DNA from: Croceicoccus hydrothermalis
Lineage (GTDB): Bacteria > Pseudomonadota > Alphaproteobacteria > Sphingomonadales > Sphingomonadaceae
Length of the DNA: 64,000 bases
Direction: 5' to 3'
NCBI RefSeq assembly: GCF_022378335.1
Contig: NZ_JAIQCI010000020.1
Span: 232,458 to 296,457 of the forward strand
Each line of letters starts with the position of its first letter. The first letter of the stretch is position 1. Of the stretch, positions 17,614 to 27,340 are shown piece after piece. The notes under the pieces were generated by a model. The model was given only the letters and a program-made list of their open reading frames with translations. It made no database searches and had not been told where the DNA came from. The position numbers and the translations under genes were made by a program.

Positions 17614-18072
17614 TCAGGCCGGATGCATATCGACGTGGAAACGCGACAGGCGAAGCGAAGCAATCTTCCATTCGCCATCCACGCGCCGATAAGTCTCGTG
17701 ATACTGCCCATATCCGGTGATCGAGCCGACGCCTTCTACAGGCGATTTGCCTGATTCCCATATGACCCGATCCTGCATGGCCCATACCGCCCGGGCACTG
17801 TCCGGCCCGGTGAGTTCGACTTCGGGGGTGTGGACCTGGTGGCTGCTGGAAGCGCGATCCACGGCAAAGCGAACCTGTGCGACGATTGCCTCTACGCCCG
17901 TAACGGGATCCATGCCGGTATCTTCGCGCACATCCATCGTGGCGTCAGCGGTGAAAAGACTGCCAAACCCACTCCAGTCCTTTGTATCCAGGAACCGGCA
18001 ATAGCGCGCTTTTACGACCTTGATCGCTTCCTTTGTCAGCAGATCGGCAAGCCCATGTGTTGTGGAATTCAT
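17614..18072 (-). CDS. nuclear transport factor 2 family (SnoaL-like) protein
   Basis: A 152-residue protein with the NTF2/SnoaL cone fold pattern: an N-terminal helix (IKVVKARYCRFLDTKDW), FGSLFTADATMDV, HQVHTPEVEL and RVDGEWKIASLRLSRF. The family includes ketosteroid isomerases, cyclases and dehydratases. ATG 18072 follows GGGAGGTAATC; an upstream open frame to 18213 overlaps the divergent LLM promoter and is not favoured. It faces away from the LLM gene, sharing a 120-base promoter region. Confidence 0.8.
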   Translation of the reverse strand: MNSTTHGLADLLTKEAIKVVKARYCRFLDTKDWSGFGSLFTADATMDVREDTGMDPVTGVEAIVAQVRFAVDRASSSHQVHTPEVELTGPDSARAVWAMQDRVIWESGKSPVEGVGSITGYGQYHETYRRVDGEWKIASLRLSRFHVDMHPA

Positions 18073-18192
18073 GATTACCTCCCAGAAGATCGAAGCTGGC
18101 ATTGCAGAAGAAGCGGCTTTCCTGCCTTTGGGAAGGTTGCGGACCGGTTCCCCGGGTTGACCTATGGCCACAAGATCAATGGAGAGTTCAAA

Positions 18193-19266
18193 ATGACGCA
18201 GCCCGGTGCACAAGCCCTGTTCGACAAGTTCGGCACCTATATTCTTCCCGGCCGGGTCGATGATCCGCGTCGCGGCATTGAAGAGGCGCAGGAGGCGGAG
18301 AGGATCGGTCTAGGCGCGGTGTGGATTTCGGAACGTTTCGCCCTGAAAGAGCCCGCCGTGCTGGCGGGCGCGGTTGCCGAGGCGACCAGCAAGATCCGTA
18401 TCAACGGCACGTTTTATGCCACCATGCGCCATCCTCTCGTCACCGCCAGCATTGCCAACATGATGCAGGCGATGAGCGGCAATCGCTTCGGCATCATGTT
18501 CGCGCGGGCCGTGCCGGCCTACATGAAGATGATGGGCGCGCCGGCAATCACCATGGAACGGCTGGCCGACTACATTTCGATCTATCGCCGCCTGTGGAAT
18601 GGCGAGACGGTTTCCTATGAAGGGGTGCTGGGCAAGTTCCCTACGCTCAAGCTGACGGATTTCCACGATGGGCCACGCCCGCCAGTGATCTTCACCGCCA
18701 TCGGCCCGAAAAGCCTGGCCTTCGCCGGCGAGCATTGCGACGGCGTGCTGCTGCATCCGTTCGTATCGCCCACAGGCGTGGCGAACAGCGCCAAGATCGT
18801 GCGCGATGCGGCCGAGAAGGCGGGCCGTGATCCCATGTCGGTGCGGATCTACCACAATATCATCGTTGCGCCTGACCTGCCGAAGGATGAGGAAGACGCC
18901 GTGGTGCGCGGCCGCGCCATCACCTATTTCGAGCTCCCCGGCTTCGGCGACCTGATCGTGGAGATCAACGAGTGGGACAAGTCCGTGCTCGAGAAGGTCC
19001 GCGCCCATCCCAAGATCGCTTCTCTTGGCGGAAAACCCGCAGACCAGGCCTATACGCGCCAGGAACTGGTCGACGTGGGGCAGCTGTTGCCGCAGCAGTG
19101 GATTGACGAAGGGGCAGCCGTGGGCACTGCCGCGCGCTGCGCCGATCAACTGATGGCCTATCTGGATGCAGGGGCGGATGAAATCCTCCTGCACGGTGCC
19201 GCGCCCAAGGACATGGGGCCACTGGCGCAGGAACTGAAGCGCGCGCTGGCGCAGAAGGCAGGCTGA
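18193..19266 (+). CDS. LLM class flavin-dependent oxidoreductase
   Basis: A 357-residue luciferase-like TIM-barrel protein: the N-terminal FGTYILPGRVDDPRRGIEEA, ERIGLGAVWISERF, RINGTFYATMRHP and the C-terminal AARCADQLMAYLDAGADEIL. These enzymes use reduced FMN or F420. As no F420 genes are seen and a flavin reductase is encoded at 35968, an FMNH2-dependent monooxygenase is plausible. ATG 18193 follows GGAGAGTTCAAA. The following kinase gene overlaps by TGATG. Confidence 0.85.
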   Translation: MTQPGAQALFDKFGTYILPGRVDDPRRGIEEAQEAERIGLGAVWISERFALKEPAVLAGAVAEATSKIRINGTFYATMRHPLVTASIANMMQAMSGNRFGIMFARAVPAYMKMMGAPAITMERLADYISIYRRLWNGETVSYEGVLGKFPTLKLTDFHDGPRPPVIFTAIGPKSLAFAGEHCDGVLLHPFVSPTGVANSAKIVRDAAEKAGRDPMSVRIYHNIIVAPDLPKDEEDAVVRGRAITYFELPGFGDLIVEINEWDKSVLEKVRAHPKIASLGGKPADQAYTRQELVDVGQLLPQQWIDEGAAVGTAARCADQLMAYLDAGADEILLHGAAPKDMGPLAQELKRALAQKAG

Positions 19267-20393
19267 TGACTCCGTCGCAAATTCGGCAGCGCCTGCGCGA
19301 CTGGCTTGAAGCCAATGTCGAAGGTTGGAGCGATGTGCAGATCCAGCCGCTGGAAGTCACCACCGGGTCGGGCTTTTCGGCGGAGATATTTTTCGTCGAT
19401 GTGCAATACACCGATGCTAATGGCGCGCAGGCCAAGACCCTGGTGGTACGCCGCCAGCCGCAGGATCACGAAGTCGTGTTCGCCTCCAGCCTGAAGCTGC
19501 AAGGGCAGATGATTGCGGCGCTCGATGCGCTGGGTTCGATCCCTGTGCCGGAGTGGATCGGGATGGAACTCGACCCCTCAGTGCTGAAAATGCCCTTCAT
19601 CGTGATGGGCCAGGTCGGTGGCCACGCGGCAACACAGAACCCCAATTACAACAAGGCGGGTTGGCTGGCAGAGATGACGGCGACCCAGCGTGCATCCACC
19701 TGGCGCAATGCCGTGGAGGCCTTTGCCGGAATGGCCAGCATACACTGGCAGGACGACGGGTTCGACTTTATGGCCCGTCCTGACTGGGGTGAGCCGGGGC
19801 TGGACCAGTACCTCGGCTATATCGAGGCGTGGTATCACAGTTGCCGCAAGGACCGCGAAATGCCTTATGTCGATGCCGCCATCGACTATATCCGTACGCA
19901 TCAGCCGCAAGATGCTTCGGTCAATGTGCTGTGGGGCGACAGCACGCCTTCCAATGTAATGTTCGATCCCGATGGCAGCGTGAACGCGCTAATCGACTGG
20001 GAACTCGCGGCGCTTGGCCCGGCAGAGCTTGACCTGGCGTGGTGGCTCTATTTCGATGACCTGTTCAGCCGCCGCTTCGGCGTCGAGCGGCTCGACGGCC
20101 TGCCCACGCGTGACGAGACGGTGGCGATCTGGGAAGCGGCCGTCGGTCGCAAGGCGCAGCATCTCGGCTACTACGATATCGTGGTAGCCCTGCGCATGGC
20201 GCTGGTGGCTGTCGGCGCGTTTGACCGGCAGGTGGCGGTTGGCAATATCCCGCCTGAAAACCTCTCCCTGAACGCCAATTTCATGACGCTATACCTGGCG
20301 GAACGGCTGGGCATGGACCTGCCCGAACTGGGGCCGGACTTCTATGCGTTCATGAGCAAACTAACGCCCGTTGACGAGAAAGAGGAAAGTTAG
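19266..20393 (+). CDS. phosphotransferase (APH/ACAD10-type kinase)
   Basis: A 375-residue aminoglycoside-phosphotransferase-fold kinase. The catalytic loop is LWGDSTPSNVMF, in which the usual HGD is WGD, a known subfamily variant that keeps the catalytic Asp and the Asn. A DWE metal-binding motif follows (ALIDWELAALG). Relatives such as LvaA phosphorylate 4-hydroxyacyl-CoA so that the hydroxyl can be removed. That would make sense in a CoA-ester degradative cluster, but the ACAD10/11-type partner is not evident here. It is coupled to the LLM gene. Confidence 0.82.
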   Translation: MTPSQIRQRLRDWLEANVEGWSDVQIQPLEVTTGSGFSAEIFFVDVQYTDANGAQAKTLVVRRQPQDHEVVFASSLKLQGQMIAALDALGSIPVPEWIGMELDPSVLKMPFIVMGQVGGHAATQNPNYNKAGWLAEMTATQRASTWRNAVEAFAGMASIHWQDDGFDFMARPDWGEPGLDQYLGYIEAWYHSCRKDREMPYVDAAIDYIRTHQPQDASVNVLWGDSTPSNVMFDPDGSVNALIDWELAALGPAELDLAWWLYFDDLFSRRFGVERLDGLPTRDETVAIWEAAVGRKAQHLGYYDIVVALRMALVAVGAFDRQVAVGNIPPENLSLNANFMTLYLAERLGMDLPELGPDFYAFMSKLTPVDEKEES

Positions 20394-20680
20394 CGGCGGC
20401 GGTTCCGACCTACGAGGAGCTTGGCTGTAGCGAAGTCGCCATCCGGCATGCGGTCGCGGGCGCCACCCGATCGAGAACATGGGCGACCAGCCTGTTCACT
20501 TTGAACGCTTCGCCACGGCCTGACCAAAGACAGGCTTCTCCCGCCGTGATCCTGCCAGAACGGTCTGGCTCTGAATCCAGCAATGCGATAACCGCATTGC
20601 AGGGGTTCCGGGTTGGAGACCGCAGCTGCCCTGGCCGCGTGCATGGGCTGGGTGGCCGGGATCGGCGGAGAGACAGAACA

Positions 20681-21991
20681 ATGGCGAGCACGCCGCGCGA
20701 AATCATCGATGAAGGCAAGCTGGGCGGCTGGCAGAAGGCTGCGCTCGGCATGACAATCCTGCTCAATGCGCTGGATGGTTTCGACGTTATGTCGATCAGC
20801 TTCGCTGCGCCGGGCATTGCCGAGGAATGGCAAGTTCCGCAGGATGTGCTGGGCTGGGTATTGTCGATGGAACTGATCGGCATGGCCGTGGGCTCGATCC
20901 TGTTGGGTGGCATGGCCGACAGGTTTGGCCGGCGTCCCACCATCCTTGGCTGCCTGTCGGTGATGGGCATCGGCATGCTGATGGTGCCAACCGCCACGGG
21001 GGTTGAACAGCTTTCCGCATGGCGACTGCTGACCGGGCTGGGCATTGGCGGAATGCTGGCCGCGCTGAATGCCACCGTCGCGGAATTCTCGAACGCGCGC
21101 TATCGCAGTCTTGTGTTGCCGCTGATGGTGACAGGTTATCCTTTGGGTGCATTCTTCGGCGGAATGATAGCGGCAAACGTGCTGGATGCGGGCGATTGGC
21201 GCGGGGTTTTCTACCTGGGCGCAGGCTTGACCATTGCGGCCATCCCGCTGTCCTACTGGCTTATCCCGGAAACGCCCGACTGGCTGGCCGACCGACGCCC
21301 ACCCGGTGCCTTGCAGCGGATCAACAGGACTTTGCACAGGTTCGGTCTGCCACAGGCCGGAGCCCTGCCTGAAGCGATCAGCCAAGAGCAGAGAGGATCG
21401 CTGTCCGATATCTTCAAGCCGCCGCTGCTTTCACGCACGGTGCTACTGACGATCGCCTACCTCACGCATGTGACGGCCTATTACTACTTCGTGAAATGGA
21501 TACCCAAGCTTGTGGTCGACATGGGATTTGATCCGGCCGCAGGCGGGGATGTTCTGACCAAGGCGATGCTGGGCGGAGCGATAGGCGGCGGATTGCTGGG
21601 CGTGGTTGCGCTGAAGATCGGGATCAAGAAAGCCACGGTCATCGCCCTTGCCGGTGCATTCGTGATGCTCAACGTGTTTGGGCGCGCTCCGCAGGATGTG
21701 GCCATGCTCGGCTGGATCGCCGGGGTTACGGCCTTCTTCTCTAATGCTGCGGCGGTCGGGTTCTATGCCTTGCTGGCCATGGCATTCCCGCCGCATGTGC
21801 GTGCCACCGGAACGGGGTTCGGCATCGGCTTTGGCCGGGCAGGGGCAGCAATGGGGCCTGCGCTGGCCGGGATCCTGTTTGCGCGTGGTCTGGATGTGGC
21901 CACGGTCTCGCTGATCATCTCTATCGGCTCTGCGATATCGATCGTTGCCATTATGCTGGTGCGAATGACGAACAGCGCAAAGGCTACCTGA
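20681..21991 (+). CDS. MFS transporter, aromatic acid:H+ symporter-like
   Basis: A 436-residue 12-helix transporter. NALDGFDVMSISFAAPGI at helix 1 and GGMADRFGRRP between helices 2 and 3 are hallmarks of the AAHS group, which carries aromatic or other organic acids. ATG 20681 has GGCGGAGAGACA upstream. The 287 bases before it contain no convincing gene. It overlaps the VOC gene at its stop (TGATG). Likely uptake of an acidic substrate. Confidence 0.87.
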   Translation: MASTPREIIDEGKLGGWQKAALGMTILLNALDGFDVMSISFAAPGIAEEWQVPQDVLGWVLSMELIGMAVGSILLGGMADRFGRRPTILGCLSVMGIGMLMVPTATGVEQLSAWRLLTGLGIGGMLAALNATVAEFSNARYRSLVLPLMVTGYPLGAFFGGMIAANVLDAGDWRGVFYLGAGLTIAAIPLSYWLIPETPDWLADRRPPGALQRINRTLHRFGLPQAGALPEAISQEQRGSLSDIFKPPLLSRTVLLTIAYLTHVTAYYYFVKWIPKLVVDMGFDPAAGGDVLTKAMLGGAIGGGLLGVVALKIGIKKATVIALAGAFVMLNVFGRAPQDVAMLGWIAGVTAFFSNAAAVGFYALLAMAFPPHVRATGTGFGIGFGRAGAAMGPALAGILFARGLDVATVSLIISIGSAISIVAIMLVRMTNSAKAT

Positions 21992-22380
21992 TGGGCATTT
22001 ACACCCACAATTGCGTCGGCACGAATGATGTCGAGAGGTCTGGCCGGTTCTACGGTGCTTGCCTTGCGCCACTGGGCATCAGGCGGCTGGGAGACTTCCT
22101 CGACCAGGGGCTGGCCTATGGCAATCGCGCGGCTGAATTTCTTGTCCTGCGGCCGATAGACGGGGAAGGTGCCTTGCCCGGAAATGGTGTGACTATCGGG
22201 TTCAAGGCGACAGACAGGCAGGATGTCTCGGCCTTCCATACCGCCGGACTGGCGGCGGGCGGCACCGATGCGGGTGCCCCGGGACCGCGCGGCGCGGTCC
22301 CGCACGCCTTCGGCGCATACTTGCTGGATCCCGATGGCAACAAGATCTGCGCCTATTGCTTCAAGCCCCCGACAGAGTAA
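21991..22380 (+). CDS. VOC family protein (small)
   Basis: A 129-residue glyoxalase-fold protein starting MGIYTHNCVGTNDVERSGRFY and ending with the usual YLLDPDGNKICAYCF strand. Catalytic function cannot be assigned. Its last 20 bases overlap the convergent MaoC gene. Confidence 0.78.
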   Translation: MGIYTHNCVGTNDVERSGRFYGACLAPLGIRRLGDFLDQGLAYGNRAAEFLVLRPIDGEGALPGNGVTIGFKATDRQDVSAFHTAGLAAGGTDAGAPGPRGAVPHAFGAYLLDPDGNKICAYCFKPPTE

Positions 22381-23233
22381 TCTTCGCAAACCCGTTATCG
22401 ATGACGCAGTGCTCAAAACCGTTGCGATAAGCACGGAAATGCAGGGTCTCGCCATCCTGCCAGATATGCGTATTGATCGTGTCGCCGGGATAGACGGGCG
22501 CGGTGAAACGCACGTTCATTTCGCGCAAGGCTGATGCAACGCCGCCGCAAGCCGCGTGGACAAGTGCCCGTCCGACAATGCCCATCGTGCCAAGCCCGTG
22601 CAGGATAGGGCGATCAAAACCCACCGATGCCGCAGTCTCCGGATCGATATGCAAGGGGTTCCTGTCGCCTGACAGGCGATAAGTCGCCGCCTGCGCCAAG
22701 TTGGTGGGCAGGGAAATGGCGAGATCGGGATCGCGATAGGGGATTTGCGATCGCGGTTCCGCTGGCAGGCTGCGTTCGCCGCCAAATCCCCCGGCACCCT
22801 GGACGAACCAGAGTTCCGAGGTTTCAGCCACCAGCACGCCGCTCAGCGTGCGCACTTCCTTTCTTGCACGGATCAAGGCAGGCTTTCCCGGCCCCTTGTC
22901 AGCCAGGTCTGTTACCCTGGTGGTGCCGATCAGGGTTCCAGCAGGTTCGAGTGGGGTGTGAATCTTGAGCCGCTGTTCGCCATGAAGAATGGATAGCCAG
23001 TCCAGCCCGTTGCCCGGGTCCATCGCCCAGAAACCCGGCGTGCCCAGTACAAGTGCCATGGTCGGCAAGACCTGCAGGTCGCGTTCGAACACCAGGCTGG
23101 TCTCATCGATCTCGGCGGAAAGCCCGGCGCCCACGCCCAGTGCATAAATGATCACGTCGCGAGGATCGTAATCGTCCTGCGTCTGCGGAATCGAATATGA
23201 AAGCAGCTTTTCGGTATCGAGCGGGGCGGTCAT
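22361..23233 (-). CDS. MaoC family (R)-enoyl-CoA hydratase, double hot-dog
   Basis: A 290-residue protein like the hydratase 2 domain of peroxisomal MFE-2. The C-terminal hot-dog carries YRLSGDRNPLHIDP, the hydratase-2 signature with catalytic Asp and His. The N-terminal half is the degenerate hot-dog. It would hydrate a trans-2-enoyl-CoA, typically of long, branched or steroid side-chain type. The upstream hydrolase overlaps its start (ATGA), so both are on one minus-strand transcript. Confidence 0.88.
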   Translation of the reverse strand: MTAPLDTEKLLSYSIPQTQDDYDPRDVIIYALGVGAGLSAEIDETSLVFERDLQVLPTMALVLGTPGFWAMDPGNGLDWLSILHGEQRLKIHTPLEPAGTLIGTTRVTDLADKGPGKPALIRARKEVRTLSGVLVAETSELWFVQGAGGFGGERSLPAEPRSQIPYRDPDLAISLPTNLAQAATYRLSGDRNPLHIDPETAASVGFDRPILHGLGTMGIVGRALVHAACGGVASALREMNVRFTAPVYPGDTINTHIWQDGETLHFRAYRNGFEHCVIDNGFAKITLSGA

Positions 23234-24288
23234 TCAATCAGGGCCTTTTTCAGTGCGTTCAGACTGTCACGGTGCGAGCGCAGGGTAACTTGCGCTTTGG
23301 CTGCCATCTGAAAGCCGTGGAAGCAGCCGGGATAGACGATCATCTCTGTTGGTACGCCCGCGCGGAGTAGTCTTCCACAGTATTCCGCACACTCGTCTAC
23401 AAACAGATCGAGCGCGCCAACAGCGATGAAGGTTGGCGGCAGGTCGGTAAGTTCGGTTGCCCTCAGCGCAGAGGCGTAGGGAGACGAATTGCCCTCACCG
23501 AGATAGGCTTTTCGGCAATAGGCGCTGGATTGCCGGGTCCAGACGAATTTTCCGGTGAACGGGTTGGCCAGCGCGCCTTCACGAATCCGGTCATCAAGGC
23601 GCGGCGCCTCCAGCAGCTGGAAAGCGAGCTGAATTTCTCCTTCGTCTCGCGTCATCAGGGCGAGGCAGGCCGCCATCGCTCCGCCAGCGCTTTGTCCGGC
23701 AACAGCAATGCGATCATTGTCGATCCCCAGTGCATGCGCCTTTCCATGAAGCCAGCGCAGCGCATCTTGCGCATCCTCCATCGGGCCGGGGAAGGGGATT
23801 TCGGGTGCCAGCCGATAGTCGACAGACAGCACCAGGCAATCTAGCTCGGCTGCCCATTGCATCAGCTGCGCCTGATTCATCTCCGGCGCTCCCATCACAT
23901 GGCCGCCGCCGTGAAATTGCAGGATTGCCGGTGCGCAAGGTTTCATCGTGGACGGGCATATCATCAGGCACCGGATCGTGCGGCCCTGTTCGCGCGACGG
24001 AACAGCCACTTCGCGCGTTTCTACCGGCAGGTCTGGCAAGACCTGTTCCGCCAGCATGCTGGTGAACATGCCACGTATCGCCGACAGGCTCTCGTCCGAA
24101 AGCGTCATGGGAGGAAGATTGTCGGCAAGTGCGAGCAATTCCGGATCGATAAGATGGCGCGTGGATATGGGCAATACCTCTGGTGTGCGATGCAAGGCTG
24201 ATCTCTTCGGCGGGAGCGCAAGGCGGTTGCCCTTTCGCACGATAGGGACAAGCCAGCGCGCCCGATCTAGCCTGCCACCTCGCAGCAT
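23230..24288 (-). CDS. alpha/beta hydrolase, HSL (family IV) esterase
   Basis: A hormone-sensitive-lipase-type esterase with the oxyanion motif HGGGHVMG, the nucleophile elbow GQSAGG, Asp in ALDLFVDEC and His in CFHGF. The frame is open to ATG 24288 (352 residues), but the usual family N-terminus (STRHLIDPELLALAD) begins near a TTG at 24174, so the true protein may be about 38 residues shorter. It would cleave short esters or lactones. It is coupled to the MaoC gene. Confidence 0.82.
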   Translation of the reverse strand: MLRGGRLDRARWLVPIVRKGNRLALPPKRSALHRTPEVLPISTRHLIDPELLALADNLPPMTLSDESLSAIRGMFTSMLAEQVLPDLPVETREVAVPSREQGRTIRCLMICPSTMKPCAPAILQFHGGGHVMGAPEMNQAQLMQWAAELDCLVLSVDYRLAPEIPFPGPMEDAQDALRWLHGKAHALGIDNDRIAVAGQSAGGAMAACLALMTRDEGEIQLAFQLLEAPRLDDRIREGALANPFTGKFVWTRQSSAYCRKAYLGEGNSSPYASALRATELTDLPPTFIAVGALDLFVDECAEYCGRLLRAGVPTEMIVYPGCFHGFQMAAKAQVTLRSHRDSLNALKKALIE

Positions 24289-24418
24289 TGCCTGCGAATC
24301 TAGCTAAACGTCAGCGACTGTTTGGCGGTATCTGCGTGAGCGCTTTAGCCGGATAAAACGTCCTCTTTTTCCCGGCGGCGCCTTCTGCCTACTCTCATTT
24401 ATTGGCCATTCGATTGCC

Positions 24419-24490
24419 GTGACAAAACCAAAGCGGGCGGTCATCGCAGGCGGTGGTCCGGCCGGCTTGGAGGCTTGCCTTGGCGATTGA
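24419..24490 (+). pseudogene. FAD-dependent oxidoreductase N-terminal remnant
   Basis: A GTG-started 23-codon frame encodes AVIAGGGPAGLEA, the Rossmann betaalphabeta motif that opens FAD-dependent monooxygenases, and then ends in TGA. No continuation of a flavoprotein is found in any frame before the TonB terminator. It looks like the residue of a deleted gene left when the neighbouring genes were brought together. Confidence 0.5.
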
Positions 24491-24501
24491 CGGCCAAAGA
24501 A

Positions 24502-24527
24502 AAGGCCGGGCATTGCTGCCCGGCCTT
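24502..24527 (-). terminator. Rho-independent terminator of the TonB receptor gene
   Basis: AAGGCCGGGCA and TGCCCGGCCTT form a perfect 11-bp stem with a TTGC loop. On the minus strand it is followed by TTTTCTTT. It lies 31 bases beyond the receptor stop, in the right orientation to end that transcript. Confidence 0.85.
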
Positions 24528-24558
24528 CCTCGTTTCATTTGGCCAAATCGCTCGGCAA

Positions 24559-27101
24559 TTAGAAGCTATATCGGGCTTCGACACCCCAGGTCCGCGGCGG
24601 TCCGATGTAAAGCGAATTGAACGGCTGGTTGGGAAGCAGGATGGAAACACCCGACTGATAGGTCGCATTAAAAACGTTCTTTACGTAGAAACCGAGGTCG
24701 AGACCGGTTCCACCAATTTCGTTCCAATCGATCCGCGCATTGGCGAGTTCATATCCTTCGAGCTGGAACCCCTGTTGGCCACCATAATCGTCGGTCACGT
24801 ACAAGTCGCCATTCAGAACCACATCGCCGTCCAGCGGGCGAAATGGCAGAGTCCAGGAGAAACTGGCCGTTCCGGAAAACTCCGGCGTAAGGCGGTTCAC
24901 GCTATCTTCGGTGAATGATCCGAAGCCCGGCAGAACGCTGGTGTCGATAGGCAACAACTGAGCAACGTCGGTTTTGGTGTAGGCACCATTCAGCGAAAGC
25001 GTCAGATTCCGGGTCGGCGAGATGCTGAAATCGGCTTCTACGCCATAAATGTTCAAATCTGCAGCATTTGCAATGAACGCCGCAGGTGATCTGTCAGGCG
25101 CAAAGTTCAGAGCGGGGATGCTGCTGTTCGAAATGAACTGGATGGCGTTGTCGTACCATGAATAGAAGAGCGCCACGTTGAACCGACCGCGTACATTCCC
25201 CGACTCGAACACCAGCTTTTCGCCAATCTCGATATCGGTCACGCGTTCCTGGTCAACCGTCTGAAATCCGCGAAGGTCGGCGCATTGGAAGCCACCGCAA
25301 GCTGTCGGATCGCCAGTTGCCTGCGGAGATTCGTAGGTCGGATAGTTCAGGATACTCGGCCGATAACCCCGCCGGCTGGTCACATAGACTAGGAGATCGG
25401 GATTGACCTGATAATCAAGGCCGATTGTCCAGGCCAGCGCGGAGTCCTTTGTACTGCCGATACTCTTTGCATCGACATTCGCCGTTGGGAGCATGTTGGA
25501 AGCTTCGACGTCGGCGAGACATCCATCGTAATCCAGAGGGCCGGCGGGGCTGGCTGGTAGATAACAGAATTCCTGTTTGTCCCACCCGTAACGTGCGCCC
25601 AGCGTGAAGGTAAGCGCCTCGGTCAAATCGATACTCGCCTGACCGAATACGGAAACATTCCGGTTTTTGACGTGCTCGGTGGTGTAGTTATTCAAGCCGA
25701 ATGGCGAGAACTGGGTAAACGCACTGCCAGACTCACCTGAAGGGCCGTCTTCGCTGTAATAAAGCCCGACAATGGCGTTGAGGCCATCCGATTCCCAGAG
25801 CATCTGGGTTTCGATGTCGAGATAGTCGCGCCGGTACTGCTGCGCGGCATAATAGACGATCAGCGGCTGGGTAATCAGGTCATTCGGAGAAGGCCGGGGG
25901 TCCAGATCGATACCGCCGTTGTCCAACAGCGGAAGTCCCGACGTGTTGATCAGCTGTTCGTTGGTCGTATCCCTGTAACCGAAGATATTCCGGAAGGTGA
26001 GATTGTCGGTCAACTCGTATTCGAACCTGTTGACCACTCCGATTGTCTCACGATATGCGCGACCGCCATTGATGCCTCCATCGAAGGCTCCGCGGGGGTT
26101 TGCTTCGGAAACGCCTTGTGCCGTCACGCCGTTGGCGAGGAACTGGTTGAAACCAGCCGGACCGCCGAAAAGCGGCGTGAAATTCGCTACAGCTGCAGGG
26201 CTGAAACCGAGAATGGCAAAGCCGGGTCCCTGGCCGAATGCATAAAGGGAAGATGCAAGTTCATCTGCTTCGAAATATTCGAAGACTGTCGTGTTGGTCA
26301 GGCGGCTGCCCGGGGTGAGTGACAGCGTGACGCGGGCGGAGTTCTGGTCGATATCGTCAAAGCCAGGATATTCAGCCCGGACTCCATCAACATTTGCGAA
26401 CCCTGGATAAGCGCTTGCGTCGGCAAGCAGATTATCAATTGCCGGCGTGCGCGGGTCCTGCCGACGAATCTGCCCTGCAACTCGCAACGCGACGGTATCC
26501 TCGACCAGAGGGATGTTCAGCGCGCCTTCGAGGGCGAAATAGTCGTAACGGCCATACGTGGCCTGTACATATCCTTCGAAATAATCGACTGCGGGCGCCG
26601 TGTTGATAAGGATGGCGCCGCCGAGCGTCGTCTTGCCAAAAAGTGTTCCCTGCGGCCCCTTGAGGACCTGGATATCGGAGAGGTCGAAAGTGGGAATGCT
26701 GGAACCCAGGCTGGGGATGGCGACATTGTTGACATAGGTTACAACGCCGGGTGTCGCCAACCCAACGGGCAGCTGACCCAATCCGCGCAAGCTGACGTTG
26801 ATCGTGTTCTTGCCGCCCTCGGAATTGAAGTTCAGGCCGGGCGCAATAACGCGAACGTCTGACAGCTCCTGCACTGTGCTGCGATCGAGCGCCTCAGACG
26901 AGAAGGCAGCTACCGACAAAGGGACGTCTTGCAGGTCTTCATCGTTCGACGGGCGGTGACGACAATAGTATTGTCACTTTGCTGTGATTGCGCCTGCACA
27001 TCCGATTCGGCGCCCTCTTGCTGGGCGTAAGCGGGGCTGGCTGTCATTGCCAAAAGCGCAGCCGAAGCAGAAAGCCCGGCTTTAAACCGAAGTAAGTTCA
27101 T
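24559..27101 (-). pseudogene. TonB-dependent outer-membrane receptor, apparent frameshift near N-terminus
   Basis: The first frame (27101 down to about 26946) gives a signal peptide (LRFKAGLSASAALLAMTASPAYAQ) and the TonB-box-like DNTIVVTARR. It then closes early. The plug and barrel continue in another frame from NDEDLQDVPLSVAAFSSEALDR to the C-terminal GVEARYSF, which ends in the Phe required for outer-membrane insertion. One base appears missing around 26946-26950; otherwise about 840 residues would be intact. Either the gene is inactive, phase-variable, or the sequence has an error. The plug carries LKGPQGTLFGKTTLGGAI, normal for the family. Receptors of this kind import hydrophobic substrates in sphingomonads. 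GGGAAGGGATGAGGAT precedes the ATG. Confidence 0.85.
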
Positions 27102-27207
27102 ATCCTCATCCCTTCCCGATTTAGGCCAGTAGTATGGCCCGATCCTGTCCCGCCGGAATTATCCCGGTCCGTGAGGGGTAAATGATCGCTTTGTCAGATG
27201 ACTGTTC

Positions 27208-27228
27208 CTATCGAAGGGTAGGGGATAG
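27208..27228 (+). promoter_or_regulatory. candidate operator (CTATC...GATAG inverted repeat)
   Basis: CTATC at 27208-27212 and GATAG at 27224-27228 form an inverted repeat around GAAGGGTAGGG. It is the best-formed copy of the motif shared with 675, 29472, 37043 and 44508. It lies 133 bases upstream of the racemase start and also upstream of the divergent TonB receptor. Confidence 0.4.
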
Positions 27229-27340
27229 GATAGGCATTCAACTTAGGTTCCCGATCTGTAGCAAATTAGCCACAGAATGATTTTGGGCGGTCAAACAGTT
27301 GCCATTGCAACCCATGGCTTTCCGAGAAAGAGAACGAAAA

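Noticed and set aside
20394..20680. Possible small gene before the MFS transporter (frames on both strands)
   Set aside because: A peptide such as TYEELGCSEVAIRHAV looks faintly helix-turn-helix-like, but there is no start, ribosome-binding site or continuing domain.
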